Shown here piece by piece: positions 8,308-15,921 of a stretch of DNA of 34,564 nt. Position 1 is the stretch's first letter. The number at the start of each line of letters is the position of its first letter. The notes under the pieces are model-generated. The model was not told where the DNA came from, made no database searches, and saw only the letters and a program-made list of their open reading frames with translations. This DNA is from an uncultured Lutimaribacter sp. (GTDB taxonomy: Bacteria > Pseudomonadota > Alphaproteobacteria > Rhodobacterales > Rhodobacteraceae): positions 1 through 34,564 of the forward strand of contig CAJXSO010000030.1 of the NCBI GenBank assembly GCA_913061505.1, written 5' to 3'. Made by a program: the position numbers and the translations under genes.

Positions 8308-8337
8308 TTGCCCGAACGTCGCAGGCGGGCGTATCGA
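8308..8337 (+). promoter_or_regulatory. Candidate greA promoter
   Basis: TTGCCC (8308-8313), an 18-base spacer and TATCGA (8332-8337). It would give a leader of roughly 135 bases before greA. The rest of the 277-base ETF-QO/greA divergent region shows nothing else I can support. Confidence 0.25.
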
Positions 8338-8478
8338 CCGCCAAAGGGGCATAATTGCGCCGCTGCTTTGCATCGTCTATTGCATGTTCAACGCCCATTA
8401 TGCACCTTGGGCCAGCCCCAAATTGCATTGGGCAGCAGATTAACACGGATTGCGCATTTGCGCGCGCAGGGAACGACG

Positions 8479-8949
8479 ATGGAAAAAATACCAATGACAC
8501 GCGCAGGACATAGCGCGCTAGAGGTGGAACTAAAGCACCTGAAATCTGTCGAGCGGCCGGCCATTATCAAGGCCATCGCCGAGGCGCGCGAGCATGGCGA
8601 CCTAAGCGAAAACGCCGAATATCATTCGGCCCGTGAAAAGCAGTCGTTCATCGAAGGGCGGATCAAGGAATTGGAAGGCGTCATCAGCCTGGCCGAGGTG
8701 ATCGACCCAAAAGGCCTGTCTGGCGCCATCAAATTCGGCGCCACTGTCACCTTGTTTGACGAAGACACCGAAGAAGAAAAAACCTGGCAGATCGTGGGCG
8801 AACACGAGGCCAATATTGAAAAAGGCCTGCTGAACATGAAATCGCCCATCGCGCGTGCCTTGATTGGCAAAGAAGAGGGTGACGTGGTTGAGGTGCGCAC
8901 GCCTGGTGGGCAGAAAAGCTACGAAGTTGTAAAGGTTGCGTTTATCTAA
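8479..8949 (+). CDS. greA: Transcription elongation factor GreA
   Basis: 156 residues, the usual GreA length. The N-terminal coiled-coil hairpin (residues 1-75) carries the acidic tip motif [13 protein letters not shown], with D41 and E44 that position Mg2+ in the RNA polymerase secondary channel to stimulate cleavage of backtracked RNA. The C-terminal FKBP-like domain ends with [15 protein letters not shown], typical of the family. The start is set by AGGGA seven bases upstream of the ATG; a longer in-frame reading exists but is not conserved in character. It lies 25 bases upstream of an uncharacterised membrane-protein gene on the same strand. Confidence 0.96.
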   Translation: MEKIPMTRAGHSALEVELKHLKSVERPAIIKAIAEAREHGDLSENAEYHSAREKQSFIEGRIKELEGVISLAEVIDPKGLSGAIKFGATVTLFDEDTEEEKTWQIVGEHEANIEKGLLNMKSPIARALIGKEEGDVVEVRTPGGQKSYEVVKVAFI

Positions 8950-8974
8950 GTGTTAGTTTGGGGTTTTCCCGCCG

Positions 8975-9994
8975 ATGGACAAAAAGTCCGCCCATATCAA
9001 ACAATCTGGCATCGGGCTTTATGACCGCCCCGTTCGCAATGCGATAACCGCCATCGAGATTGTGGCTGTGCTGCTATCGGCGCTGTGGCTTTTGGGCGCG
9101 GCGGTGTTTTTCTTTGTCTTGGGCCCAGGCCCTGGCGGTGAAAACCCGGTTTTGCAGGGGCTGATGGTGATGATGGCGGTGTTTTTGCCCGTTGCCATGA
9201 TTTGGGTTGCGGCCATTGCCGCGCGCACCAGCAAAATCATGCGCGAAGAAAGCCAACGCTTGCAAACCGCCATCGATGCCATCCGGCAGGCCTATGTGGC
9301 CCAGGCCCAGGGGCGCGGCATGACCAGCGAGCCCTCGGTCAACAAGAAACTCGACGAAATTGCAGCCGCCACCAAAAAGGCCGAAACGGTGCTGGCCACC
9401 TTTAGCAGCACCCGCGAGCGGCCCCTTGCGCCCTTGCGCCCCACGCCCCCCCCTGCCGCACCCGCAGACAGCACCGAACAGGCGCATTTGCCCCTTGGCA
9501 CGCAACCCGATGATTTTGCGCCCCTTTTGGCACGGGCCGATTTTATTCGTGCGTTGAACTTTCCCGAAACCACGGAAGATACCGAAGGCTTTGCCGCCCT
9601 GCGCAAGGCGCTGCGCGACCGCAAGGCAAAGGCGCTGATCAATGCCAGCCAAGACGTGCTGACCCTGCTAAGCCAAGAGGGCATTTACACCGATGACATG
9701 CGCCCCGATCTGGCACGCCCCGAATTGTGGCGCCGCTTTGCCGCGGGCGAGCGTGGGCGCCAGATTGCCGCCCTTGGCGGCATACGCGACCGCACATCGC
9801 TGGCGCTGGTGGCCGGGCGGATGAAACAAGACCCGGTTTTCCGCGACGCCGCACATCATTTCCTGCGCCGCTTTGACAAGGCCTTTCAAGAGTTTGAAAT
9901 CGAGGCCACAGATGCCGAAATACAGGATCTGGCCCAAACCCGCACCGCCCGCGCCTTTATGCTGCTGGGCCGCGTGGCAGGTATTTTCGACTGA
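8975..9994 (+). CDS. Uncharacterised membrane protein with two N-terminal helices
   Basis: 339 residues; I do not recognise a named family. Two transmembrane helices are predicted by eye at about residues 26-49 and 62-83. These are followed by a helical, probably coiled-coil segment (about 86-145), a proline/alanine-rich linker (about 150-170) and a soluble C-terminal domain of about 165 residues rich in charged helices (RAFMLLGRVAGIFD at the end). The form suggests a membrane anchor that presents a cytoplasmic helical domain. The start is the first ATG after greA, but its ribosome-binding site is weak, so co-transcription with greA is plausible though unproven. Confidence 0.7.
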   Translation: MDKKSAHIKQSGIGLYDRPVRNAITAIEIVAVLLSALWLLGAAVFFFVLGPGPGGENPVLQGLMVMMAVFLPVAMIWVAAIAARTSKIMREESQRLQTAIDAIRQAYVAQAQGRGMTSEPSVNKKLDEIAAATKKAETVLATFSSTRERPLAPLRPTPPPAAPADSTEQAHLPLGTQPDDFAPLLARADFIRALNFPETTEDTEGFAALRKALRDRKAKALINASQDVLTLLSQEGIYTDDMRPDLARPELWRRFAAGERGRQIAALGGIRDRTSLALVAGRMKQDPVFRDAAHHFLRRFDKAFQEFEIEATDAEIQDLAQTRTARAFMLLGRVAGIFD

Positions 9995-10009
9995 TCCACG
10001 CCCCGGCAA

Positions 10010-10038
10010 TTGCATCAGCGCCCAAACCCGGCTAGGCC
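10010..10038 (+). promoter_or_regulatory. Candidate azlCD promoter
   Basis: TTGCAT (10010-10015), a 17-base spacer and TAGGCC (10033-10038), 26 bases before the azlC ATG. The TAGGCC hexamer recurs with identical spacing ahead of leuB. Confidence 0.35.
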
Positions 10039-10063
10039 GTGGCCAAGATCAACGGGTGGCAGC

Positions 10064-10783
10064 ATGGCAGACAAGGCAAAATCGGCCTATTGGCAGGGCG
10101 TGCGCGATGGCGCGCCCTTTATTTTCGTGGTCTCGCCCTTTGCAATGCTCTTTGGCGTCGTATCGGCCGAGGCGGGGCTGAACGTCTTCGAAGCGCTGGC
10201 TTTTTCCGTGGTGGTCATTGCAGGCGCTGCGCAATTTACTGCCCTGCAATTGCTGCAAGATAACGCCCCCACCTTTGTGGCCTTGGCCTCGGCTTTGGCG
10301 GTTAATCTGCGCATGGCCATGTATTCAGCCGCGCTGACACCGCATTTGGGCGCGGCCCCTTTTTGGCAACGCGGGTTGATTGCCTATTTTCTGGTGGATC
10401 AAACCTATGCCTGCTCGGTCATGGCCTATGAGAAAAACAAGGGCTGGGGCTTGGCACAAAAAACCGCCTATTTCTTTGGCACAATGACACCCGTCTGCCC
10501 GATGTGGTATGTCATGACCTTGGTGGGCGCATGGGCAGGCGCGGCTATTCCGCCCGATTATGCCTTGGATTTTGCCGTGCCCATCACCTTTATTGCCTTA
10601 ACCGCGCCAATGTTGCGCACCGCAGCCCACCGGGCCGCAGCGCTGGTTTCGGTTGTCATGGCGCTGGCCTTTGCATGGCTGCCCTTTAACCTTGGGCTGA
10701 TGGTGGCGGGCCTGTCTGGCATGATCACCGGCGCCCAGATCGAACTGCGCCTGCGCGCCCGTGGCACATGGGTGGACCCATGA
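10064..10783 (+). CDS. azlC: AzlC family branched-chain amino acid exporter, large subunit
   Basis: 239 residues, usual for AzlC. AzlC with the small protein AzlD forms a membrane exporter for branched-chain amino acids and analogues. Family features are the N-terminal GVRDGAPFIFVVSPFAMLFG, the conserved AGAAQFTALQLL, and NLRMAMYSAALTPHL, with multiple hydrophobic helices to the C-terminus. The ATG at 10064 follows CGGGTGG and begins a normal AzlC N-terminus; an upstream in-frame TTG would add 18 proline/arginine-rich residues. Its stop overlaps the azlD start by four bases (ATGA). Substrate assignment is from family only; no adjacent Lrp-type regulator is seen. Confidence 0.88.
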   Translation: MADKAKSAYWQGVRDGAPFIFVVSPFAMLFGVVSAEAGLNVFEALAFSVVVIAGAAQFTALQLLQDNAPTFVALASALAVNLRMAMYSAALTPHLGAAPFWQRGLIAYFLVDQTYACSVMAYEKNKGWGLAQKTAYFFGTMTPVCPMWYVMTLVGAWAGAAIPPDYALDFAVPITFIALTAPMLRTAAHRAAALVSVVMALAFAWLPFNLGLMVAGLSGMITGAQIELRLRARGTWVDP

Positions 10784-11106
10784 TTGATAAAACCGACCTA
10801 TGGATCGTGATTGTGCTGCTGGGGCTTGGCAGCTTTGCCCTGCGCTTTGCGTTTTTGGGGCTGATCGGCAACCGCCCAATGCCCGAATGGCTGTTGCGGC
10901 ATCTGCGCTATACGGCTGTGGCGATTTTGCCGGCGATCGTGGCGCCGCTGGTGGCCTGGCCTGCAGCCCTAGAGGGCCAGACAGACCCCGCGCGCCTGGC
11001 CGCGGCCTGCGTGACATTGGCAGTGGGCTATGCCACGCGCAATGTGATCTTATCGATCGTTTTGGGCGCAGGCACGCTCTATCTGGGGCTATTTCTGCAA
11101 GGTTAG
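10780..11106 (+). CDS. azlD: AzlD family branched-chain amino acid exporter, small subunit
   Basis: 108 residues with three to four hydrophobic helices. The AzlD signature is visible in GLGSFALRFAFLGLIGNRPMPEW, then LRYTAVAILPAIVAP and CVTLAVGYATRNVILSIVLGAG. The chosen ATG overlaps the azlC stop as ATGA; an ATG 12 bases earlier is in frame but less typical. It acts with AzlC as a two-component exporter. It converges on the lipoprotein gene with only 19 bases between the stops, and no clear terminator is visible in that gap. Confidence 0.88.
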   Translation: MIDKTDLWIVIVLLGLGSFALRFAFLGLIGNRPMPEWLLRHLRYTAVAILPAIVAPLVAWPAALEGQTDPARLAAACVTLAVGYATRNVILSIVLGAGTLYLGLFLQG

Positions 11107-11125
11107 CGCCTGAGGCTGCGGCCTG

Positions 11126-11743
11126 CTACTGCGCCGCACGGGCGCGGGCGGCATCATAGGTTTCCAACACCGCGCTGTTATCGTCTGAATCGTATTCATA
11201 AAGCTGGTCTGATTGCACGCCAGCGATGCGGGCAAACTGATCAGATAGCGCATTTGGATACCATGTGGGCGTGATGCCAAACTCGCTGTGTTGGGCCAAG
11301 ATCCGCGAAATGCTGAGCGCGCATTGGGCGTCGCTGACGCGGCCATTGGCCTGCACCGCGCGCAACAAGGCCTGCGCCAATTGCGGCGATACGGGCAGGC
11401 GCTGCCGCTCGACATAAAAGGTTTCGCGCGCATGAAAGCGGGTGAATACATCAACCAGCGGCGGATGGGCGCCATAAATCACATCGCCGCTGCGGATGAT
11501 GGATTGGTTGCGAAACGATCCGGCCGGGTCGAAAATAACCCGCTGGCTGGCGTTCACCATCAGCGCCGAATGGGCGCCTGCGCCGTTGCGCACAGCGCGC
11601 ATGGTGAAAAGGGTGATTTCAGGGGGGCCGTCATGCACATAGGCGGCTGCGCGCAGCTCGGCATCGCTGCGGGCGATCTCGGGTTTTGTGGCGCAGCCCG
11701 CCAGGGCCAAAACCGCCAAAAGGACAGCCGCCACGTGTTTCAT
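11126..11743 (-). CDS. Predicted lipoprotein of unknown function
   Basis: 205 residues. A lipoprotein signal is clear: MKHVAAVLLAVLALAGC, with the lipobox LALAGC and the acylated cysteine at residue 17. Mature sequence landmarks are FTMRAVRNGAGAHSALMVNASQ, VIFDPAGSFRNQ, and a conserved-looking C-terminal CALSISRILAQ. The HSAL...FDPAG pattern is reminiscent of periplasmic papain-like/NlpC-type folds, where a histidine and nearby residues are catalytic, but I cannot align a full catalytic set. The ATG is preferred over a TTG 18 bases upstream because it starts the signal sequence directly. It is probably membrane-attached in the periplasm. Confidence 0.7.
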   Translation of the reverse strand: MKHVAAVLLAVLALAGCATKPEIARSDAELRAAAYVHDGPPEITLFTMRAVRNGAGAHSALMVNASQRVIFDPAGSFRNQSIIRSGDVIYGAHPPLVDVFTRFHARETFYVERQRLPVSPQLAQALLRAVQANGRVSDAQCALSISRILAQHSEFGITPTWYPNALSDQFARIAGVQSDQLYEYDSDDNSAVLETYDAARARAAQ

Positions 11744-11756
11744 GCACAACCCGCTT

Positions 11757-11783
11757 TGCAAAAGATCACAGCTTGGCTGTGGT
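11757..11783 (-). terminator. Terminator downstream of the cytochrome oxidase subunit IV gene
   Basis: On the minus strand, GACCACAGC / GCTGTGATC (11763-11783, one G-U pair, 3-base loop) is followed by TTTTG. Together with the hairpin at 11792-11809 it forms a tandem hairpin pair between this short gene and the lipoprotein gene. Confidence 0.55.
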
Positions 11784-11791
11784 CACAGGCG

Positions 11792-11809
11792 TGCCGGGCC
11801 AATGCCCGG
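11792..11809. other. GC-rich hairpin
   Basis: Perfect 7-bp stem GCCGGGC (11792-11798) / GCCCGGC (11803-11809) with loop CAAT, located 10 bases after the subunit IV stop. No T-run follows on either strand, so it may act as an RNA 3'-end stabiliser ahead of the terminator rather than as a terminator itself. Confidence 0.5.
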
Positions 11810-11819
11810 CCTGCCCAAA

Positions 11820-11954
11820 TCAGCTGTTGAAAAGCGCCAAAAACACCAAAATGCCGATGGAGACACCCACCACAAATTTGGTGGCGCCGATAAACCCGTC
11901 AAAGGTTTTTTCCTGCACCGAGATGTCCATTTCGCCGTGCTTATGTTCAGCCAT
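11820..11954 (-). CDS. aa3-type cytochrome c oxidase subunit IV
   Basis: 44 residues: a short polar N-terminus (MAEHKHGEMDISVQEKTFDG) and one transmembrane helix (about residues 24-42, VVGVSIGILVFLAL). This matches the alphaproteobacterial COX4_pro_2 family, the small fourth subunit of Rhodobacter/Paracoccus aa3 oxidase. It packs against the catalytic core but is not itself catalytic. The start follows AAGGAAAAGG; the upstream in-frame ATG would add 23 unconserved polar residues. As usual in this group the gene stands apart from the other oxidase subunit genes, none of which is in this window. Confidence 0.88.
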   Translation of the reverse strand: MAEHKHGEMDISVQEKTFDGFIGATKFVVGVSIGILVFLALFNS

Positions 11955-12062
11955 TTGCCTTTTCCTTGCTTGGTCTGTCCTGTTGCTTTGTGGCTGATTA
12001 GCGGATTCCTTACGCCCTGTCACCAGTCAAGGCGCCGCAGCAGCGCGGTTTTCAAACCCCAA

Positions 12063-13103
12063 TCAGGCCGCCTTCCACAGCCAAGCCCCATCAGGGCCGC
12101 GCCGCCGTGTGACCTGGCCTTTCAGCAACAAATAATTCAAATGCGCCACAGTTTCACACAGCGCCAGCCCATAGGTGCCCGCATCGATGCTGCGCTTGAA
12201 CAGCGCCGGGAAACACGCCACCGCCACCTGTTCGTTTTTCAGCAGCGCCAACAGCCGTTTCAGGGCGCCATGGTGGTTTTCAGCCAATTGCCCCATGCGC
12301 ATGGGCAGGCCGGTAAAGGGCAGTTTGTGCCCACCCAGCACCAGGTGATCCTCGCGCGCAAGCTGGCCCAGCCGCGCGCAGCTTTCCAGCCAATCGGCCA
12401 GCGGGTCGGCCATGGGTTCGGCCGGGTGCACGCCAATATTTGGGCTGATTGAGGACAGCACCTGATCGCCCGCGATCACCAGATTGCAGTCGCGGCTCCA
12501 CAGTGTCAGGTGTTCGGGGGCATGACCATGGCCGATATGCACATCCCAGCTGCGCCCCGCAGCCTGCACCACATCGCCTTGGGTCAGGCGGTGATAGCCA
12601 ATGGGGATGGGGTGCGAAATATCGCCCAGGTTAAAGGGCCGCTCGGCCTGGCGGCGCTGGTAAATCTCGGCATCCATGCCGGCATCGCGCCAAAAGGCCA
12701 GGGCCTGCGGGCTGGGGGCCTCTTCGACATCCAGGCACAGCATGCGCGATGTCAGATACGAGGTGCGGGTTGTCCAATGCGCGGCGCCAAAACGCTCGAT
12801 CAGCCAGCCCGCCATGCCCACGTGATCGGGGTGGTAATGGGTGATAAACACCCGGCCAACCGGCTTGCCCCCCAAGACATCGCGCAGGATATTTTCCCAA
12901 ATCGCCACGCTTTTGCGGGTTTTCACGCCAGTATCGACGATGCTCCAGTGATCGCCCTCGTCCAGCGCATAGATATTCACATGATCCAGCGCCATGGGCA
13001 GCGGCAGCCTAATCCACAGCACGCCCTCGGCCACTTCGATGGCCTGGCCTGCCTCGGGCGGGGTGTCCCATGGGGTGCGCACCCCCCTTTGGCCACCATC
13101 CAT
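12063..13103 (-). CDS. Metallo-beta-lactamase-fold hydrolase
   Basis: 346 residues. The zinc-binding motif THYHPDH gives ligands H89, H91, D93 and H94. Later ligands are the histidine in GHGHAPEH, the aspartate in VIAGDQV, and the histidine in LGGHKLPF. The C-terminal portion (after about residue 255) is a helical extension typical of the larger MBL-fold hydrolases annotated as thioesterase- or lactonase-like. The ATG shares one base with the acyl-CoA dehydrogenase stop (TGATG), so the two are translationally coupled. That suggests work on an acyl-CoA or acyl ester related to that dehydrogenase. The specific substrate is unknown. Confidence 0.85.
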   Translation of the reverse strand: MDGGQRGVRTPWDTPPEAGQAIEVAEGVLWIRLPLPMALDHVNIYALDEGDHWSIVDTGVKTRKSVAIWENILRDVLGGKPVGRVFITHYHPDHVGMAGWLIERFGAAHWTTRTSYLTSRMLCLDVEEAPSPQALAFWRDAGMDAEIYQRRQAERPFNLGDISHPIPIGYHRLTQGDVVQAAGRSWDVHIGHGHAPEHLTLWSRDCNLVIAGDQVLSSISPNIGVHPAEPMADPLADWLESCARLGQLAREDHLVLGGHKLPFTGLPMRMGQLAENHHGALKRLLALLKNEQVAVACFPALFKRSIDAGTYGLALCETVAHLNYLLLKGQVTRRRGPDGAWLWKAA

Positions 13104-14797
13104 CACGCGGCCAGCTCGTCGTTTGTAATGTCATAAAGATCGTCGGCACCGGCCATGGCATGGCGCAGCACGCTTTCATGCTCGGGCAAGAGTTTGTTGA
13201 TGTAAAACCGCGCCAGTTTGCTGCGTGCGCCGCCTGCCCCCTCGGCCATGGCCGCGCGCAGGTGGTAATGCGCCCCCAAGACCCGGGCAAAACCGCGCAA
13301 AAACGGCACAGCCCCGGCAAAGCGGGCATTCATATCGCTTTGCGCCAGCATCCATTCCACCGCCTCGCGCAGGCTTTCGCAGGCTTGCCACACCGCCTCG
13401 GCCAAATCAGGCATCAGGGCGCGGGCCGCTTCGGTGTGGGTTTCGATCTCGTCGAGCAGCCGCATGGCCGCCTCGCCGCCATCCATCATCTTGCGGCCCA
13501 CCAGATCCATCGCCTGAATACCGTTGGTGCCCTCGTAAATGGGCGTGATGCGCGCATCGCGCAGATACTGGGCCGCGCCGGTTTCTTCGACAAAGCCCAT
13601 ACCGCCATGGATTTGAATGCCCAAGCTGGCCACTTCGCACCCGATATCGGTGGCAAAGGCCTTGGCAATCGGGGTTAGCAACGCCGCGCGGGCGGCCCAT
13701 TCGGGGTTTTCGGTGGCACGCGCCATATCCAAGGCCACCGCGCAATTGACGGTGATGGCACGGGCGGCAAAGGTTTCGGCCTTCATCGTCAGCAACATGC
13801 GGCGCACATCGGCGTGCTGGATGATCTCGCCCATCTGCTTGCGCTCGGCCGCATAGGCCAGCGCCTGTTGATAGGCCCCTTCGGCGCAGCCCACGCCCTG
13901 AGCCCCCACCGCTAAGCGGGCGTTGTTCATCATCGTAAACATGGCGGCCATGCCTTTGTGCTCGGCCCCCACCAGCCAGCCTGTAGCGCCATCATATTGC
14001 ATCACCGCCGTTGGGCTGGCGTGAATGCCCATTTTATGTTCCAGGCTGACCACCTTCAGGCTGTTGGCCACGCCCGGGTTGCCCTGATCATCGGGCAGGT
14101 ATTTGGGCACCATAAAGAGGCTGATACCCTTGGTGCCAGCCGCCCCATCGGGCAGGCGCGCCAGCACAAGATGGCAGACATTGCCGCCAAAATCATGATC
14201 GCCCCACGTGATGTAAATCTTTTGCCCGGTGATCGCATAGGTGCCATCGCCATTGGGCACCGCGCGGGTTTTCAGCGCCCCCACATCCGAGCCTGCGCCG
14301 GGTTCGGTCAGGTTCATCGTGCCAGTCCATTCGCCCGAAATCAGCTTGGGCAGATACAGCGCCTTGATCTCGTCGCTGGCATGATGTTCCAGCGCCTCGA
14401 TCTGGCCTTGGGTCAACAGCGGGCACAGCCCCAGCCCCATGGCGCTGGTGGCGGCCATTTCGTTAAACGCCGTCGTCAGCGCCAGCGGCAGGCCCATGCC
14501 GCCAAATTCTTGCGGGGCAGACAGCGCCACCCAGCCCCCATCGGCCAGCGCGCGAAATGCCTCGGCATGGCCCGGCGATGTGCGCACAACGCCATTTTCC
14601 AGCTTGGCCGGCGTCATATCGCCCGGGCGCCTTAGGGGGGCCATCACCTCTTCGCAGATGCGGCCTGCGCCATTGAGAATGGCATCCACCATATCCGGGG
14701 TTGCATCGTCAAAAAGCGCGGTTTCGGGCAGCTTTTGAAAATCAGAGACATGGGCGAAGATGAAGCGGAATTCGTCCAACGGGGCTCGGAAAGGCAT
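13103..14797 (-). CDS. Acyl-CoA dehydrogenase, long DmdC/FadE-like type
   Basis: 564 residues, longer than the roughly 380-residue core. It has the N-terminal MPFRAPLDEFRF extension and the C-terminal helical domain found in 3-methylmercaptopropionyl-CoA dehydrogenase-like enzymes. The FAD/substrate signature MNLTEPGAGSDVGALKT, GGMGFVEETG, and the YEGTNGIQAMDLVGRK motif (its glutamate is the likely catalytic base) are intact. It oxidises an acyl-CoA to the enoyl-CoA, with electrons going to ETF and then ETF-QO. The start follows AAGGAG eight bases upstream; an earlier in-frame ATG has no such signal. DMSP metabolism is possible but cannot be told from fatty-acid oxidation here. Confidence 0.9.
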   Translation of the reverse strand: MPFRAPLDEFRFIFAHVSDFQKLPETALFDDATPDMVDAILNGAGRICEEVMAPLRRPGDMTPAKLENGVVRTSPGHAEAFRALADGGWVALSAPQEFGGMGLPLALTTAFNEMAATSAMGLGLCPLLTQGQIEALEHHASDEIKALYLPKLISGEWTGTMNLTEPGAGSDVGALKTRAVPNGDGTYAITGQKIYITWGDHDFGGNVCHLVLARLPDGAAGTKGISLFMVPKYLPDDQGNPGVANSLKVVSLEHKMGIHASPTAVMQYDGATGWLVGAEHKGMAAMFTMMNNARLAVGAQGVGCAEGAYQQALAYAAERKQMGEIIQHADVRRMLLTMKAETFAARAITVNCAVALDMARATENPEWAARAALLTPIAKAFATDIGCEVASLGIQIHGGMGFVEETGAAQYLRDARITPIYEGTNGIQAMDLVGRKMMDGGEAAMRLLDEIETHTEAARALMPDLAEAVWQACESLREAVEWMLAQSDMNARFAGAVPFLRGFARVLGAHYHLRAAMAEGAGGARSKLARFYINKLLPEHESVLRHAMAGADDLYDITNDELAA

Positions 14798-14840
14798 AGC
14801 GCACTCCTTGAGAACAGCAGCTTGGATTTCACCACAACTG

Positions 14841-14868
14841 CCTGTAAGCCTGTTCATATCCAAGGCAA
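14841..14868 (-). promoter_or_regulatory. Candidate promoter of the acyl-CoA dehydrogenase-hydrolase unit
   Basis: Minus-strand TTGCCT (14863-14868), a 16-base spacer and TACAGG (14841-14846), about 44 bases before the ATG, within the divergent region shared with the threonylcarbamoyladenylate synthase gene. Confidence 0.3.
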
Positions 14869-14914
14869 ACTATCCGCACGCTTGGGGCGTGCCAAACAGA
14901 ACGCGGCGTCAGAC

Positions 14915-15883
14915 ATGGCCAAAACCCAGACATTAAATCCAGACAGCCAAAGCATTTCCCGCGCCGCGGAATTACTGTCTGCAAAGCGGCTTGTCGCCTT
15001 CCCAACCGAAACGGTTTACGGCCTTGGGGGGGATGCGCGCGCCGATCAGGCCGTGGCCGCCATCTATGCCGCTAAGGGGCGCCCCAGCTTTAACCCGCTG
15101 ATTGTGCATCTGCCCGATACAGCCGCCGCCCAGCGCTATGTTCATTGGTCGGCGCAGGCGCAGGCCCTGGCCGATGCGTTTTGGCCCGGCCCCCTGACGC
15201 TGGTCTTGCCGCTAAAGGCGGGGCATGGGCTGTCGCATTTGGTGACAGCCGGGCTGCCCACGGTTGCCATTCGCGTGCCAGCCCACCCGCTGGCGCGCCA
15301 GCTGTTGCAGGCCTTTGGGGGGCCGGTGGCCGCGCCCTCGGCCAACCCATCGGGGCGTATCAGCCCCACGACCGCCGCACATGTTTTGGCAGGGCTCGAC
15401 GGAAAAATCGCCGCTGTTTTAGATGGCGGGCCGTGCGAGGTGGGGCTGGAAAGCACGATTGTGGCGCTAGACCCGCACCCGCAGCTGTTGCGCCCCGGTG
15501 GCGCCACCGGGGCTGCGCTGGCCCAGGTGCTGGGCCTGGCCGCGCCTGGGCTTGTCACGGATGCGCCAAGCCCAGGCGCGCAGCCCGAAAACATCACAGC
15601 GCCCGGGCAGCTATTGTCGCATTACGCGCCCGGCGCCCTGGTGCGGCTGAACGCCACCGCCCCCCACCCCGGCGAGGTGATGCTGGGCTTTGGGGCGGTG
15701 GATGGCGCGCTAAACCTGTCGGCGGCAGGGGATCTAAGCGAGGCCGCCGCCAACCTTTTTGACTATCTCCACCGGCTTGATCAGCCGGGCGTGGCAGGCA
15801 TTGCCGTGGCCCCCGTGCCCGATCATGGCGTCGGGCTGGCCATCAACGACCGCTTGCGCCGCGCCGCGGCCCCGCGGCCCTGA
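14915..15883 (+). CDS. L-threonylcarbamoyladenylate synthase (Sua5/YwlC type)
   Basis: 322 residues, the two-domain Sua5 form. It makes threonylcarbamoyl-AMP from threonine, bicarbonate and ATP for the t6A37 modification of ANN-decoding tRNAs. The N-terminal YrdC domain shows KRLVAFPTETVYGLGGDA, the RPSFNPLIVHL segment, AIRVPAHPLARQLL and APSANPSGRISPT. The C-terminal Sua5 domain begins after the SPGAQPENITAPGQLLSHYAP linker. The ATG used begins the usual short N-terminus; the frame is open 60 codons further upstream, but that stretch lies antisense to the acyl-CoA dehydrogenase 5' end and is not conserved in character. It lies 38 bases before the DNA glycosylase gene. Confidence 0.92.
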   Translation: MAKTQTLNPDSQSISRAAELLSAKRLVAFPTETVYGLGGDARADQAVAAIYAAKGRPSFNPLIVHLPDTAAAQRYVHWSAQAQALADAFWPGPLTLVLPLKAGHGLSHLVTAGLPTVAIRVPAHPLARQLLQAFGGPVAAPSANPSGRISPTTAAHVLAGLDGKIAAVLDGGPCEVGLESTIVALDPHPQLLRPGGATGAALAQVLGLAAPGLVTDAPSPGAQPENITAPGQLLSHYAPGALVRLNATAPHPGEVMLGFGAVDGALNLSAAGDLSEAAANLFDYLHRLDQPGVAGIAVAPVPDHGVGLAINDRLRRAAAPRP

Positions 15884-15909
15884 TGCTTTCCCTAACCCGC
15901 AAGGCAGAC

Positions 15910-15915
15910 TAGGCT
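15910..15915 (+). promoter_or_regulatory. Candidate -10 element of a leaderless promoter (uracil-DNA glycosylase)
   Basis: TAGGCT followed by exactly six bases (GGCGCC) and then the ATG. The same sequence and spacing (TAGGCT, GGCCCC, ATG) precede the SRAP gene at 30666. A start site at the usual distance would fall on the A of the ATG. The -35 region is poor. Confidence 0.35.
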
Positions 15916-15921
15916 GGCGCC

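Noticed and set aside
12002-12030. TTGACT with 17-base spacing ahead of the cytochrome oxidase subunit IV gene
   Set aside because: The expected -10 is AATCCG, too poor a match to call a promoter.
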